A stretch of DNA of 9,155 nt from NCBI GenBank assembly GCA_021413405.1, contig JAIOQL010000512.1:1-9155 (forward strand), in the 5' to 3' direction. Shown here one piece after another: positions 1 to 6,852 of the stretch (within the stretch, counting starts at the first letter, position 1; each line of letters opens with the position of its first letter). The notes beneath the pieces are model-generated. The model worked only from the letters and a program-made list of their open reading frames with translations. It was not told the DNA's origin and did no database searches. The position numbers and the translations under genes were made by a program. Source of the stretch: Leptospira sp. GTDB lineage: Bacteria; Spirochaetota; Leptospiria; Leptospirales; Leptospiraceae.

Positions 1-1
1 A

Positions 2-577
2 AAAAGAGGGCTCATCGGGGCCGGCGGAGAATTGATAAAACCGGACAGTGGAATGGATATTTATGGAATTCCGGAACGGCTGATCAGGCGCGATAAGACA
101 AATGCTCTCGCTATTCGGGTTCGTAGTTTCGCAGGGATAGGCGGGATCTTACAGAACGAATTCATGATCGGGACAACGGAAAAAATTGTTGAAAGTTATA
201 CCGAATTTGTGATCAGGCATGTTCTGTCGATTTCGGTTTTTCTCTATATTGGCCTATATCATTTATTTCTTTTTATTTTCTGGAGAAAAGAAAGAGCCTA
301 TCTATACTTTGGAATGATGTCTTTTCTTTTCGGTTCATTTGCTGCCGGATTCAGATCAATTGCCTATATATTCATTCATGAATACCTTATAAACTCATGC
401 CTGATTATATTACCTATTCTACTTTATCCGATCGCATCTATCGGTTTCTTTAAAAATTTTTATGATAGAAATCCGGATACCCTGTTTCGCTTTCTTTACT
501 CTACATCTCTTTTTTTGATTTTGCTTTTTTTATCTGCTATTCCATTTCCTGCTGCATATAGTTTTTATCTCCGCTAG
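2..577 (+). pseudogene. Sensor half of a 7TM-DISM membrane histidine kinase, 5' end outside window, stopped by TAG
   Basis: The reading frame is already open at the left edge, so the real start lies upstream. The TTG at 32 is only an internal codon. The first ~40 residues (GLIGAGGE, then DIYGIPERLI, NALAIRVRSFAGIGGI) look like the end of the jelly-roll ligand-binding domain that precedes 7TM-DISM membrane regions. Four hydrophobic helices follow (around nt 215-280, 300-355, 380-450 and 490-560), with short charged loops such as FWRKERAY. Proteins of this family sense an extracellular, often carbohydrate-like, ligand and pass the signal to a cytoplasmic kinase. The frame ends at TAG 575-577 after only four of the seven expected helices, and a fifth helix can be read straight through the stop. 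The kinase half is in another frame from 679. I therefore read this as the front of a broken gene. The family call rests on motif resemblance. Confidence 0.7.
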
Positions 578-694
578 GTTTTCAAAGGAGCTTTGGTCCT
601 TGTGATCATTGCCTCATTGTCTTCGATTCTTCTTACTATCATTGCTGTATGTTCTAAGAAAGCTGGATCTTTTACGATATGTCTGTCGCGGTGA
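578..694 (+). pseudogene. Residual fifth transmembrane helix of the broken sensor kinase
   Basis: Reading on in the same frame past the TAG gives VFKGALVLVIIASLSSILL, a clear membrane helix, then a basic turn and KKAGSF. That turn is where 7TM-DISM proteins normally begin helix 6. The frame then stops at TGA 692-694. Helices 6 and 7 (about 45 residues, ~130 nt by family comparison) cannot be found in any frame. The next family-like sequence is the juxtamembrane stretch SVAVIRRHADTNRRLEAL, in frame 1, starting at about 682. This pattern suggests a deletion with a frame change close to 680, in addition to the stop codon. The helix assignment is seen in the sequence; the size of the loss is inferred. 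Confidence 0.6.
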
Positions 695-2556
695 TACGAC
701 GGCATGCGGATACAAACCGCCGGTTAGAGGCTCTTACAACCGATTTAACGAGTGAGGTTAACCGGCAAACCCAGGAAGTTCGCGAGTCAAACGAAACAAT
801 CCGGGCATTGGATCAGTCCCGCCGACAATTATTTCTCGGAGTTTCGCATGATCTCAGAACTACTATTTGCCTGATCCTCGCCCCGATAGACACAGCACTA
901 ACCAGGGAAGATATTCCGGCTGAAGTCAGAAAATTGTTGAACGTAGCACGACAGAACTCGGAAGATACACTTCGCCGTTTGGACGATCTGTTGACGATTG
1001 CAGAAATTGAACGTCATGCATCTCCGATAAACCTTCGCCGGGAAAATATTGTGAAAAGGTTGCATAAATTAGCAGAAGCATTTAACCCGCTTGCGACTTC
1101 GAAAGGATTATTACTAAATTTCCATACGACAGAGCAGGAACTTTTTATGGACATTGATCCGGAAAAAATAGACCGGATTATTTCCAATTTTCTTATGAAT
1201 TCAATAAAATTCACGCGCCGGGGAGAAATTCAGATAAAATTGAATAGAGTCGGAGATACTCTATCAGTTGAAATTGAGGATACCGGTTCCGGAATTCCTG
1301 CATCAGAAACAGACGAAATTCTTGCAGGTAAGCGAAAAAGCAAATCTGGAGGATTCGGCCTGGGGATACCGATTGCTCTGGAATTTATAAAATTACACAA
1401 CGGGAAACTCAGTTTGGATACAGGAATCCAGGGTGGAGCAAGGTTTACGATTCTATTTCCAATAGTAAATCGTATTGCAATATCAGAGAAAATTGAAATA
1501 AATCTGCCCGCAAAAAAAGGAAGCCAGATCTCTCCACCAGGAGAAGACCGTCTCCGGAGAAATTTTGACAGGCTTGCACCGATGGTGCTGATTGCAGAAG
1601 ACAACAGGGAACTCAGGAAATTTCTGTTTCGAACATTTTCCGGAAAATTCAGGGTTCGAACGGTTGCAAATGGGAACAGGGCAATCCGGAGTCTTTTGAA
1701 TTCAATTCCAGATGTAATTATTTCTGATCTTCTAATGCCGGATTGTGATGGTTTCAAAGTTCTCGAGACGATCCGATTGAACAAAATGTATTCCAAGGTT
1801 CCCTTCATTCTGCTGACTGCGAGGTCTGAAGTTGAGTCGAAGCTTCAAGGCCTATCGCATGGTGCGGATGATTATATAACAAAACCATTTAATGTTCTGG
1901 AACTTCTGGCGCGTGTTGAATCCCTGATTTCAAGAAGACGGGCAATACAGGAAACAATTCTGACAGAAAGAGAAAAACTGTATCGTGAAATTCATGATGC
2001 GATGGGTTCGAGTCTTACTGATCTTGCAGTAACAGTTGATAAAGTTTCCGCATTGCCATATCTGCCCGAATCAGTGTACCAGCTCAAAGACAAAGTTAGA
2101 AATTGTCTCCGGAGCTTACGTACCGGCCTCGCAATGGCTGAGGAGTATTCTCTTATACATCAGGAATTGATTACAGCCATGATGTATACGATTACCCGCC
2201 GGTACACTGATTCCGGCCGCACAGTAACTGTTCTTTGCCCGGAACAGCCCAAACTTGAAGAATTGTTTTCAAAACCCGCTTTGTTTGCGACCCGGTCTGC
2301 CCTATTTGCCATAGTAAGTGAATGTATAACAAATGATTTGAGATATGGTCATGGGAAATCCAGGTGGAGATTCGAAATGAACCAGAAATCATTTTGCATT
2401 GAACACAAAGCAAACACCTCACATACTGAATCGGACCGGCCCGGGCTTGGAGGAAAAATTATCCGGAAGAGAGCCACTGAAATTGGAGCCAGAATCGCCG
2501 CTTCAGTAGAAAATACCGAATACCGGATGAACCTTGAACTTGAACTGGAAATCTGA
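679..2556 (+). CDS. Hybrid histidine kinase: HisKA-HATPase, receiver, then second NarL-type kinase module (membrane part lost)
   Basis: The domains in order are as follows. A coiled-coil linker spans about residues 12-48. HisKA has an H-box SHDLRT with phospho-acceptor His57, but the usual Pro after HDLRT is Thr. HATPase_c has N-box Asn170/Asn174, G1 box DTGSGIP from Asp201 and G2 box GFGLG at 225-229. A receiver domain spans about 302-420, with acidic Glu307/Asp308, phospho-acceptor Asp350, Thr380 and Lys402. A second dimerisation box REIHDAMGSSLTDL follows, with His439, as in HisKA_3/NarL-type kinases. The end is a weak ATPase-like domain with SECITND near 548 and a GLGGKIIRKRA-like stretch near 590, but without a recognisable DxGxG box. 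The first kinase could autophosphorylate and pass phosphate to Asp350. The ATG at 679 has no good ribosome-binding site and follows directly on sequence expected to encode helix 7, so it is probably the back half of the upstream broken gene. All catalytic residues of the first kinase and the receiver are present. It could still make a soluble protein if translated. Confidence 0.85.
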   Translation: MSVAVIRRHADTNRRLEALTTDLTSEVNRQTQEVRESNETIRALDQSRRQLFLGVSHDLRTTICLILAPIDTALTREDIPAEVRKLLNVARQNSEDTLRRLDDLLTIAEIERHASPINLRRENIVKRLHKLAEAFNPLATSKGLLLNFHTTEQELFMDIDPEKIDRIISNFLMNSIKFTRRGEIQIKLNRVGDTLSVEIEDTGSGIPASETDEILAGKRKSKSGGFGLGIPIALEFIKLHNGKLSLDTGIQGGARFTILFPIVNRIAISEKIEINLPAKKGSQISPPGEDRLRRNFDRLAPMVLIAEDNRELRKFLFRTFSGKFRVRTVANGNRAIRSLLNSIPDVIISDLLMPDCDGFKVLETIRLNKMYSKVPFILLTARSEVESKLQGLSHGADDYITKPFNVLELLARVESLISRRRAIQETILTEREKLYREIHDAMGSSLTDLAVTVDKVSALPYLPESVYQLKDKVRNCLRSLRTGLAMAEEYSLIHQELITAMMYTITRRYTDSGRTVTVLCPEQPKLEELFSKPALFATRSALFAIVSECITNDLRYGHGKSRWRFEMNQKSFCIEHKANTSHTESDRPGLGGKIIRKRATEIGARIAASVENTEYRMNLELELEI

Positions 2557-2566
2557 TTTTTTTTGA

Positions 2567-3640
2567 TCAAAGTTCAAAAGAAGAAATAAATTCTTCAATC
2601 AGTTTGATGTGATCGATTTCAGGTGAAGGATTTTCAAGACTGGGTTCATACAGATGTTCATCAAAAACATGGTAATCGAAAATTTTGAGTTCGAAATCGG
2701 GAATTGTAATAATGATATTTTCTGAATGAAGATCGAGAATGAGTTTTTCTTTTTCCACAAGGTATCTTGTCGCTTCGATGACACGGTGAAAATCGAATGC
2801 AATTTTTTTTAATTTTGATTTGTTCACAATTCCAAACCGGTGAGTATCAAAATTCAGTTCCCATTTCGGAAAAAAAGTATCTTCGATAAGATTTTTCTTT
2901 ATTTTTTCATTTACCCTGATGAATTCTTTCAGATGTTTTCCCGCCAGAAGTTTTTGATTGTCGCATGGAGTCATCGTCACAAGCGGAGAAAGAAAAGGAC
3001 GCGAGCGGTACCGGATTCCCATAAAAAATCTGGTCGGCATAACGAGATCCGGAATAAGAGATTTTAATTTCCAGTAATGTAATCTTTCGAGGCCAAGCCG
3101 CTTGAATTTGAAATCAATCAGTTCTCTCGATGATTCGAAATAAGATTTTCTTTGCAGGAATTCTTTCAGGTTTAATTCCTCAGGTTTTAGATATTTTTCG
3201 AGATGTTTCGAAACTTCTTTGTACAATGAACCAAAAAGAGGATCGGAGAGCCATTTTGATTTTCCGACTTTTACAACCTGATTCCATGGAAGTTTATAAA
3301 CGAATTTATACGAGCCGCGTCCGATATAATCTCCGTTCGTAATTGGCATGAAGTTTTCGAGGAACTCTCCGTTATACCTGTAAGTTGTCTTAAAAACATG
3401 TGTGATTGGAAAAATGTGCTCATAGAGTTTTCTAATAGAGCTGGATTGACGCAGAGCCAGATCAACGGGGAGATCTTCAACCGGGATTGGTTTTTTTTCT
3501 TTCTCCGGATCATGAAAAAGTTCCCGTTCCAGACCCTTTTCAAGGAATTCTATAAAGTTAGGGATATTCCGGAAGCTATCGAATTTTAATAAATTCTTCA
3601 GTTTTTCTGAAAGAGGAATTTCCTTATCATCATCAGCCAC
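2567..3640 (-). CDS. Protein-kinase-fold protein, function unknown
   Basis: This is a 357-residue soluble protein with no signal peptide or membrane segment. The C-terminal two thirds carry the landmarks of the protein-kinase-like fold. There is a glycine loop IGRGSYKFVYK (Gly107, Gly109) and an ATP-binding lysine in VVKVGK (Lys124). The catalytic loop LDLHSENII has Asp303 and Asn308, and the metal-binding Asp322 sits in KIFDYH, in place of DFG. These suggest a working phosphotransferase, but the DLHSEN loop and the DYH triplet are not those of standard Ser/Thr kinases. A small-molecule, aminoglycoside-kinase-like or WaaP/YrbL-like role is as likely as protein phosphorylation. The first ~100 residues are charged and unrecognised. 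The start is GTG (VADDD...), with no clear ribosome-binding site and no better upstream start before an in-frame TAA in the AT-rich region. It converges with the kinase gene (10-nt gap) and diverges from the VOC gene. Confidence 0.75.
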   Translation of the reverse strand: MADDDKEIPLSEKLKNLLKFDSFRNIPNFIEFLEKGLERELFHDPEKEKKPIPVEDLPVDLALRQSSSIRKLYEHIFPITHVFKTTYRYNGEFLENFMPITNGDYIGRGSYKFVYKLPWNQVVKVGKSKWLSDPLFGSLYKEVSKHLEKYLKPEELNLKEFLQRKSYFESSRELIDFKFKRLGLERLHYWKLKSLIPDLVMPTRFFMGIRYRSRPFLSPLVTMTPCDNQKLLAGKHLKEFIRVNEKIKKNLIEDTFFPKWELNFDTHRFGIVNKSKLKKIAFDFHRVIEATRYLVEKEKLILDLHSENIIITIPDFELKIFDYHVFDEHLYEPSLENPSPEIDHIKLIEEFISSFEL

Positions 3641-3764
3641 AGAAAGGATTTTAATTTTATCCGGTTTTGGGGAAAGTAAATTTTTACCTTGAATTTATTT
3701 ATAAAATTTTCATTCTTGCAACTGGCCCGTCACAGGAGCCAATTATGCAATCCAGGAAAAATCA
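3641..3764. promoter_or_regulatory. AT-rich divergent intergenic region, probable promoters for both flanking genes
   Basis: These 124 bp separate two divergently read genes, so both promoters should lie here. The centre (about 3678-3715) is almost pure A/T and holds TATAAA at 3700-3705 on the plus strand. On the minus strand a TTGCAA (3716-3721) stands 18 nt from TAAATT, a 4/6 plus 4/6 match to sigma-70 boxes. No plus-strand pair with good spacing stands out. An AGGA at 3754-3757, seven bases before the ATG at 3765, is a good ribosome-binding site for the VOC gene and supports that start. No operator-like palindrome was seen. Confidence 0.4.
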
Positions 3765-4229
3765 ATGAGGCCATTCAAAGTTTTAGGAATTCAACAGATC
3801 GCGATCGGCGGTGAAAATAAAGATAAACTTTCTGCATTCTGGGTTGATATCATGGGCCTCACCAGAACCGGTCAATTCCGGAGTGAAAAAGAAAATGTCG
3901 ATGAAGACATTGTCAGGATGGGGGAAGGGCCTCTTGCAGTTGAAGTCGATCTGATGATGCCGATCGATGCTACTAAGAGTCCAAAGGTTCATGAACCAAA
4001 GTTGAATCATTTCGGTTTGTGGATTGATGATCTCAAAAGTGCTGTTGACTGGCTCACACAAAAAGGTGTGAGATTTACTCCGGGTGGAATCAGAAAAGGT
4101 GCTGCCGGCTATGACGTTTGTTTTATTCACCCGAAAGGAAATGATGAATTTCCGTTATCCTCGGAAGGAGTTCTGGTCGAACTGATCCAGGCACCACCGG
4201 AAGTGATTGCGGCATTCGGAAAAATGTAA
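3765..4229 (+). CDS. VOC-superfamily protein, glyoxalase I-like metal site
   Basis: This is a 154-residue cytosolic protein made of the two beta-alpha-beta-beta-beta units of the VOC (glyoxalase/bleomycin-resistance/dioxygenase) fold. Unit 1 begins GIQQIAIGG and unit 2 begins LNHFGLWIDDL. The four positions that normally bind the metal read Gln11, Glu60, His82 and Glu139. Many bacterial members have His at the first position, whereas the Gln/Glu/His/Glu set is that of human glyoxalase I, so the metal site looks intact. Lactoylglutathione lyase activity, methylmalonyl-CoA epimerase activity or an unknown isomerase or dioxygenase role are all possible. The substrate cannot be read from the sequence. 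The start is supported by AGGA seven bases upstream. The gene stands alone on this strand and converges with the broken ALDH, with only 8 nt between the two stops. Confidence 0.85.
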   Translation: MRPFKVLGIQQIAIGGENKDKLSAFWVDIMGLTRTGQFRSEKENVDEDIVRMGEGPLAVEVDLMMPIDATKSPKVHEPKLNHFGLWIDDLKSAVDWLTQKGVRFTPGGIRKGAAGYDVCFIHPKGNDEFPLSSEGVLVELIQAPPEVIAAFGKM

Positions 4230-4237
4230 AAGGAATA

Positions 4238-4429
4238 TTATTTCACTTTTATCGTTTTAATATTTACAAATTCTTTTAATCCGTAACTTCCGAGTTCTCT
4301 TCCGAACCCGGAATATTTTATTCCACCGACCGGAAATCTCGGATCAGATTTTACAAAATCATTTATAAAGCATGTTCCCGCCTGAATTTTGTCGCAGGCA
4401 ATTTTTTCAGCTCTTTCAGTATCCCGGCT
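4238..4429 (-). pseudogene. Aldehyde dehydrogenase, C-terminal fragment in shifted frame
   Basis: This 63-residue stretch begins SRDTERAEKIACDKIQAG and continues through FINDFVKSDPRFPVGGIKYS, GFGRELG and EFVNIKTIKVK to TAA. These are the last conserved blocks of aldehyde dehydrogenases (G-G-x-K-x-S-G-x-G-R-E-x-G and the final KT). It belongs to the same gene as the upstream N-terminal part but is read in a different frame, with a single base (4430) between the last good codon of one part and the first of the other. An ATG at 4475-4477 lies in this frame, but its first 16 codons are just the other frame of the N-terminal part, so separate translation is unlikely. Frame and homology are seen; loss of about 80 nt at the junction is inferred from family length. 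Confidence 0.8.
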
Positions 4430-5513
4430 GAGCAACAGGTCCGAATGTTTCTTCAGTCCAGACAGACATTTCTTCATTGATGTCCGTTAAAATTGTGGGG
4501 GGATAATAGTATCCTTTCATTTCCGGAATTTTTCCACCCGTCAGGCAAACGGCTCCTGATCCGATACTCGTTAAAACCTGTGAATGAATGTCCTCCCTGA
4601 TATCTTTTCTTGCAAGAGGCCCGAGAGAGAAGTCGCCTAACGGATCACCGAAAATATTTTTCTCCATTTTAGATATGAATAATTCTTCAAAATCTTTTTT
4701 GATAGAAGAATGGACGATGAATCGTTTCGCAGAGATACAGCTTTGTCCGTTGTTAACAAGTCTTCCTTCGGTGCATTTCTGAGTCGCTAAGTCGAGGTCG
4801 GCATCCGCAAGAACGATGTATGGATCAGATCCTCCCAGTTCCAAAATAGTTTTTTTCATTTCCCGTCCGGCGATTGCCGCGAGAATTTTTCCTGCTTTCA
4901 CACTTCCAGTGAATGAAACTCCTGAAATCTCTGGCGCGCAGATTATTTTTTCAATCTGGATCGCATTTGCGAAAATATTCCGGTATGGGATTCCGGAATG
5001 ATTCAATATTTCTTCAATTGCGAGTGCACATTGAGGGACGTTGGATGCATGCTTCGTTACAATTCCATTGCCGGCAATTAATGCAGGGATTGCGCATCGG
5101 AAAACCTGCCAGAAGGGATAGTTCCATGGCATTATAGCTAAAATAATTCCGAGTGGTTTAAATGTTACATAGCTTTTCTGGTATTCCGTTTTGAGAAATT
5201 CCGGAGATAAGAAAGTTGATGAATTTGCAGAGAAATAATCGATCAGGTCAGCACACTTTTCAATTTCCGCTTTTCCCTGTACAAGAGGTTTTCCCATTTC
5301 TATGGCTATAATCTTTGCCAGTTCCTCTTTGTTTGTTCGAAGAACACCTGAAATTTTTGCAATTTGAGCAGATCTTTCCGGTATGCCTGTTTCCATCCAG
5401 TTTTGCCAGGTTTTTTCAAGTGACCGTAGCGAATCACCGATCTCCGTTTCCGAATTCAATGGAAACTCTTTTACAAGAACTTCTGTCGCAGGATTTAAAG
5501 TCCGGTAAGCCAT
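4416..5513 (-). pseudogene. Aldehyde dehydrogenase (succinate-semialdehyde dehydrogenase-like), N-terminal ~360 residues, frameshifted
   Basis: This NAD(P)-dependent aldehyde dehydrogenase is closest by eye to the GabD/Sad succinate-semialdehyde type. It begins AYRTLNPATEVLVKEFP, with EMGKP at 72-76. The oxyanion Asn131 lies in MPWNYPFWQ and FTGS at 201-204 is the nucleotide loop. The general base is Glu225 in LELGGSDP and the catalytic Cys259 is in GQSCISAKRF. EETFGPVA follows at 354-361. Directly after Ala361 (nt 4431-4433) the frame runs into QPGY and a stop. The expected next ~27 residues, the stretch that in relatives reads like FKDEAEAI..AN.TEFGL, are missing. The C-terminus resumes in another frame at 4429. 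Complete relatives have about 455 residues. It is the last gene of the minus-strand operon, 21 nt after the membrane protein, and its ATG lacks a clear ribosome-binding site. The product would lack the C-terminal oligomerisation region and part of the catalytic domain, so it is probably inactive. Confidence 0.85.
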
Positions 5514-5534
5514 TTTATATGTCGTCAGACGGAA

Positions 5535-6488
5535 TTATTTTTTATGCCTGCGTCTCCAGGTCCAGTAGAGATAAACGAAGAGTGCCATCAGAGAAAAAAT
5601 CATAAACTGTGACAGGTGCGTTGCTGTTGCGAAAACGAGTCCTTCTCCGGAAGTTCTCCCGAGGAGAGTGAATCCACCAATAACGGCAGCGTGGTAAACT
5701 CCAATTCCTGACGGAGCAGAAGGAACCGCAACACCCATTGCCCCGCAGAACATTATGAAAAGTGTTTCAACATACGTTATGCGAATTCCTATCAGCTCCT
5801 GGATGCAATAGTAACCCAAAAAGTATGCAGTCAACCACATCACCACTGTTAGGATTCCGGGAAAAAAGAAAGTTTTTAGAGTTAAAAATTCCCCGATTTC
5901 GATGATGTGATGTTTTAATTTTACCTCAAAGAAATGATCCTTGCCGATTAGTCTGAAAGAACCGGAAAGAATATTCACGATCAGGGCGTTCTTAAATCTT
6001 ACAAGAAAAAGTGAAACGACTATTCCGAGGATCAGTATCGCAGAGTAAGTGAAAATCGCGTAACTTTCGGTGTCACTGTTCATACCGAGAAGGAAAAAAG
6101 ATACCAGACCAATCAGGATTACTGTTATGAAATCGATGACTTTCTCAATGAACATTTTGGAGAGAAGGCCGGCATAAGGTATACCGGTTTCCGATTTGCA
6201 ATAGTATATCCGGAGAAGGTCGCCTCCACGCGCAGGCAGAACCATATTTGCGCCACCACCGAGGATGCAGCATGCAAATGCGTGCTTAAATTTTATTTTC
6301 TTTTCCAGAAGCAAATACCACCGCAGAGAAAATAAAGAATAGCCGAAGAGACCGGACATCGCAAACGGTAAAAAGTAAATATATGAAATTCCGTCTTTGA
6401 TCTTATAAAATTCATTCAGATCAAATTTATATGCCAGAAGAATTATGGCAAGGAGGCTGATTAAAATACCTATGGCAAATTTTCTCAT
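5535..6488 (-). CDS. Integral membrane protein, LPG-synthase TM-like family (UPF0104/AglD-like)
   Basis: This 317-residue inner-membrane protein has about eight hydrophobic helices, starting with residues 4-20. It belongs to the flippase-like family related to the membrane half of lysylphosphatidylglycerol synthase (MprF). Diagnostic blocks are NMVLPARGGDLLR (81-93), FIEKVIDF (113-120) and PSAPSGIGVYHAA (256-268), and the C-terminus is very basic (WRRRHKK). MprF flips aminoacylated lipids, and stand-alone relatives are often found near lipid or polysaccharide genes. No catalytic aminoacyl-transferase domain is present here, so it would not itself make lysyl-PG. Lipid-linked substrate movement is an inference from the family. 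The ATG lies three bases after the HIT stop, with GGGA six bases upstream inside the HIT gene, so translation is coupled. Confidence 0.85.
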   Translation of the reverse strand: MRKFAIGILISLLAIILLAYKFDLNEFYKIKDGISYIYFLPFAMSGLFGYSLFSLRWYLLLEKKIKFKHAFACCILGGGANMVLPARGGDLLRIYYCKSETGIPYAGLLSKMFIEKVIDFITVILIGLVSFFLLGMNSDTESYAIFTYSAILILGIVVSLFLVRFKNALIVNILSGSFRLIGKDHFFEVKLKHHIIEIGEFLTLKTFFFPGILTVVMWLTAYFLGYYCIQELIGIRITYVETLFIMFCGAMGVAVPSAPSGIGVYHAAVIGGFTLLGRTSGEGLVFATATHLSQFMIFSLMALFVYLYWTWRRRHKK

Positions 6489-6491
6489 AAA

Positions 6492-6836
6492 TTATCCCGG
6501 GGGCCAGGAAAATTGTCTTCCGGCAAGTAAATGAAAATGCAGATGAAAAACCGTCTGCCCTCCGTCTTCTCCCATATTGTTCACGATCCGGTAGCCTTTT
6601 TTATTGTATCCATTCTCATTTGCAAATTCTGAAAGTTTCTTCAGAATCCGGCCAATGAGAGAGGAATCCTCTCCAGAAATTATATCCATTGATTCAATGT
6701 GTCTCTTTGGAATAAAGAGAAAATGTTCCGGGGCGACAGGATTAACGTCCCGGAAAACAAGCATCTCCTCATTTTCAAAGAGAATATTTGCTGGAATTTT
6801 TCGTTCCGCGATTTTGCAAAAAATACAATTTTCCAT
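6492..6836 (-). CDS. HIT-family (HINT-type) purine nucleoside phosphoramidase/hydrolase
   Basis: This complete 114-residue HIT protein matches the usual HINT length. The N-terminal CIFCKIAERKIPA carries Cys4 and Cys7, which with His46 (PKRHI) and a later His form the zinc site seen in many bacterial HINTs. The active site is HLHFHLLAGR, with the histidine triad His98, His100 and His102. Asn86 and Asn87 (RIVNNMGEDGGQ) sit where the phosphate-binding loop of the family lies. These enzymes hydrolyse AMP-lysine or AMP-amidate type bonds and act as general nucleotide-phosphoramidate scavengers in the cytosol. The ATG is preceded by GAGGA at a good distance. The gene starts 16 nt after the ROK stop and ends 3 nt before the next start, so it sits inside the operon. 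No partner relation to its neighbours can be read from the sequence. Confidence 0.93.
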   Translation of the reverse strand: MENCIFCKIAERKIPANILFENEEMLVFRDVNPVAPEHFLFIPKRHIESMDIISGEDSSLIGRILKKLSEFANENGYNKKGYRIVNNMGEDGGQTVFHLHFHLLAGRQFSWPPG

Positions 6837-6852
6837 CGTTTCCTCGGTTTAG

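Noticed and set aside
1230..1808. Long minus-strand open frame (192 codons) inside the kinase gene
   Set aside because: It lies entirely antisense to the ATPase and receiver domains, has no recognisable motif and arises from codon bias of the real gene.
2540..2580. Run of T after the kinase stop as a possible terminator
   Set aside because: No stable GC-containing stem precedes the T run; the sequence before it (repeated TTGAAC) simply encodes LELELE.
3783..4130. Minus-strand open frame of 115 codons opposite the VOC gene
   Set aside because: The plus-strand frame has family motifs and a ribosome-binding site; the antisense frame has neither.
4233..4264. Inverted repeat AATATTA ... TAATATT between the VOC and ALDH genes
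   Set aside because: The stem is only 7 bp of A/T with a 16-18 nt loop and no T tract; too weak to call a terminator.
4238..4477. Separate small gene starting at the ATG at 4477
   Set aside because: The first 16 codons overlap conserved ALDH sequence in another frame; only 4238-4429 is homologous, so it is the tail of the broken ALDH.
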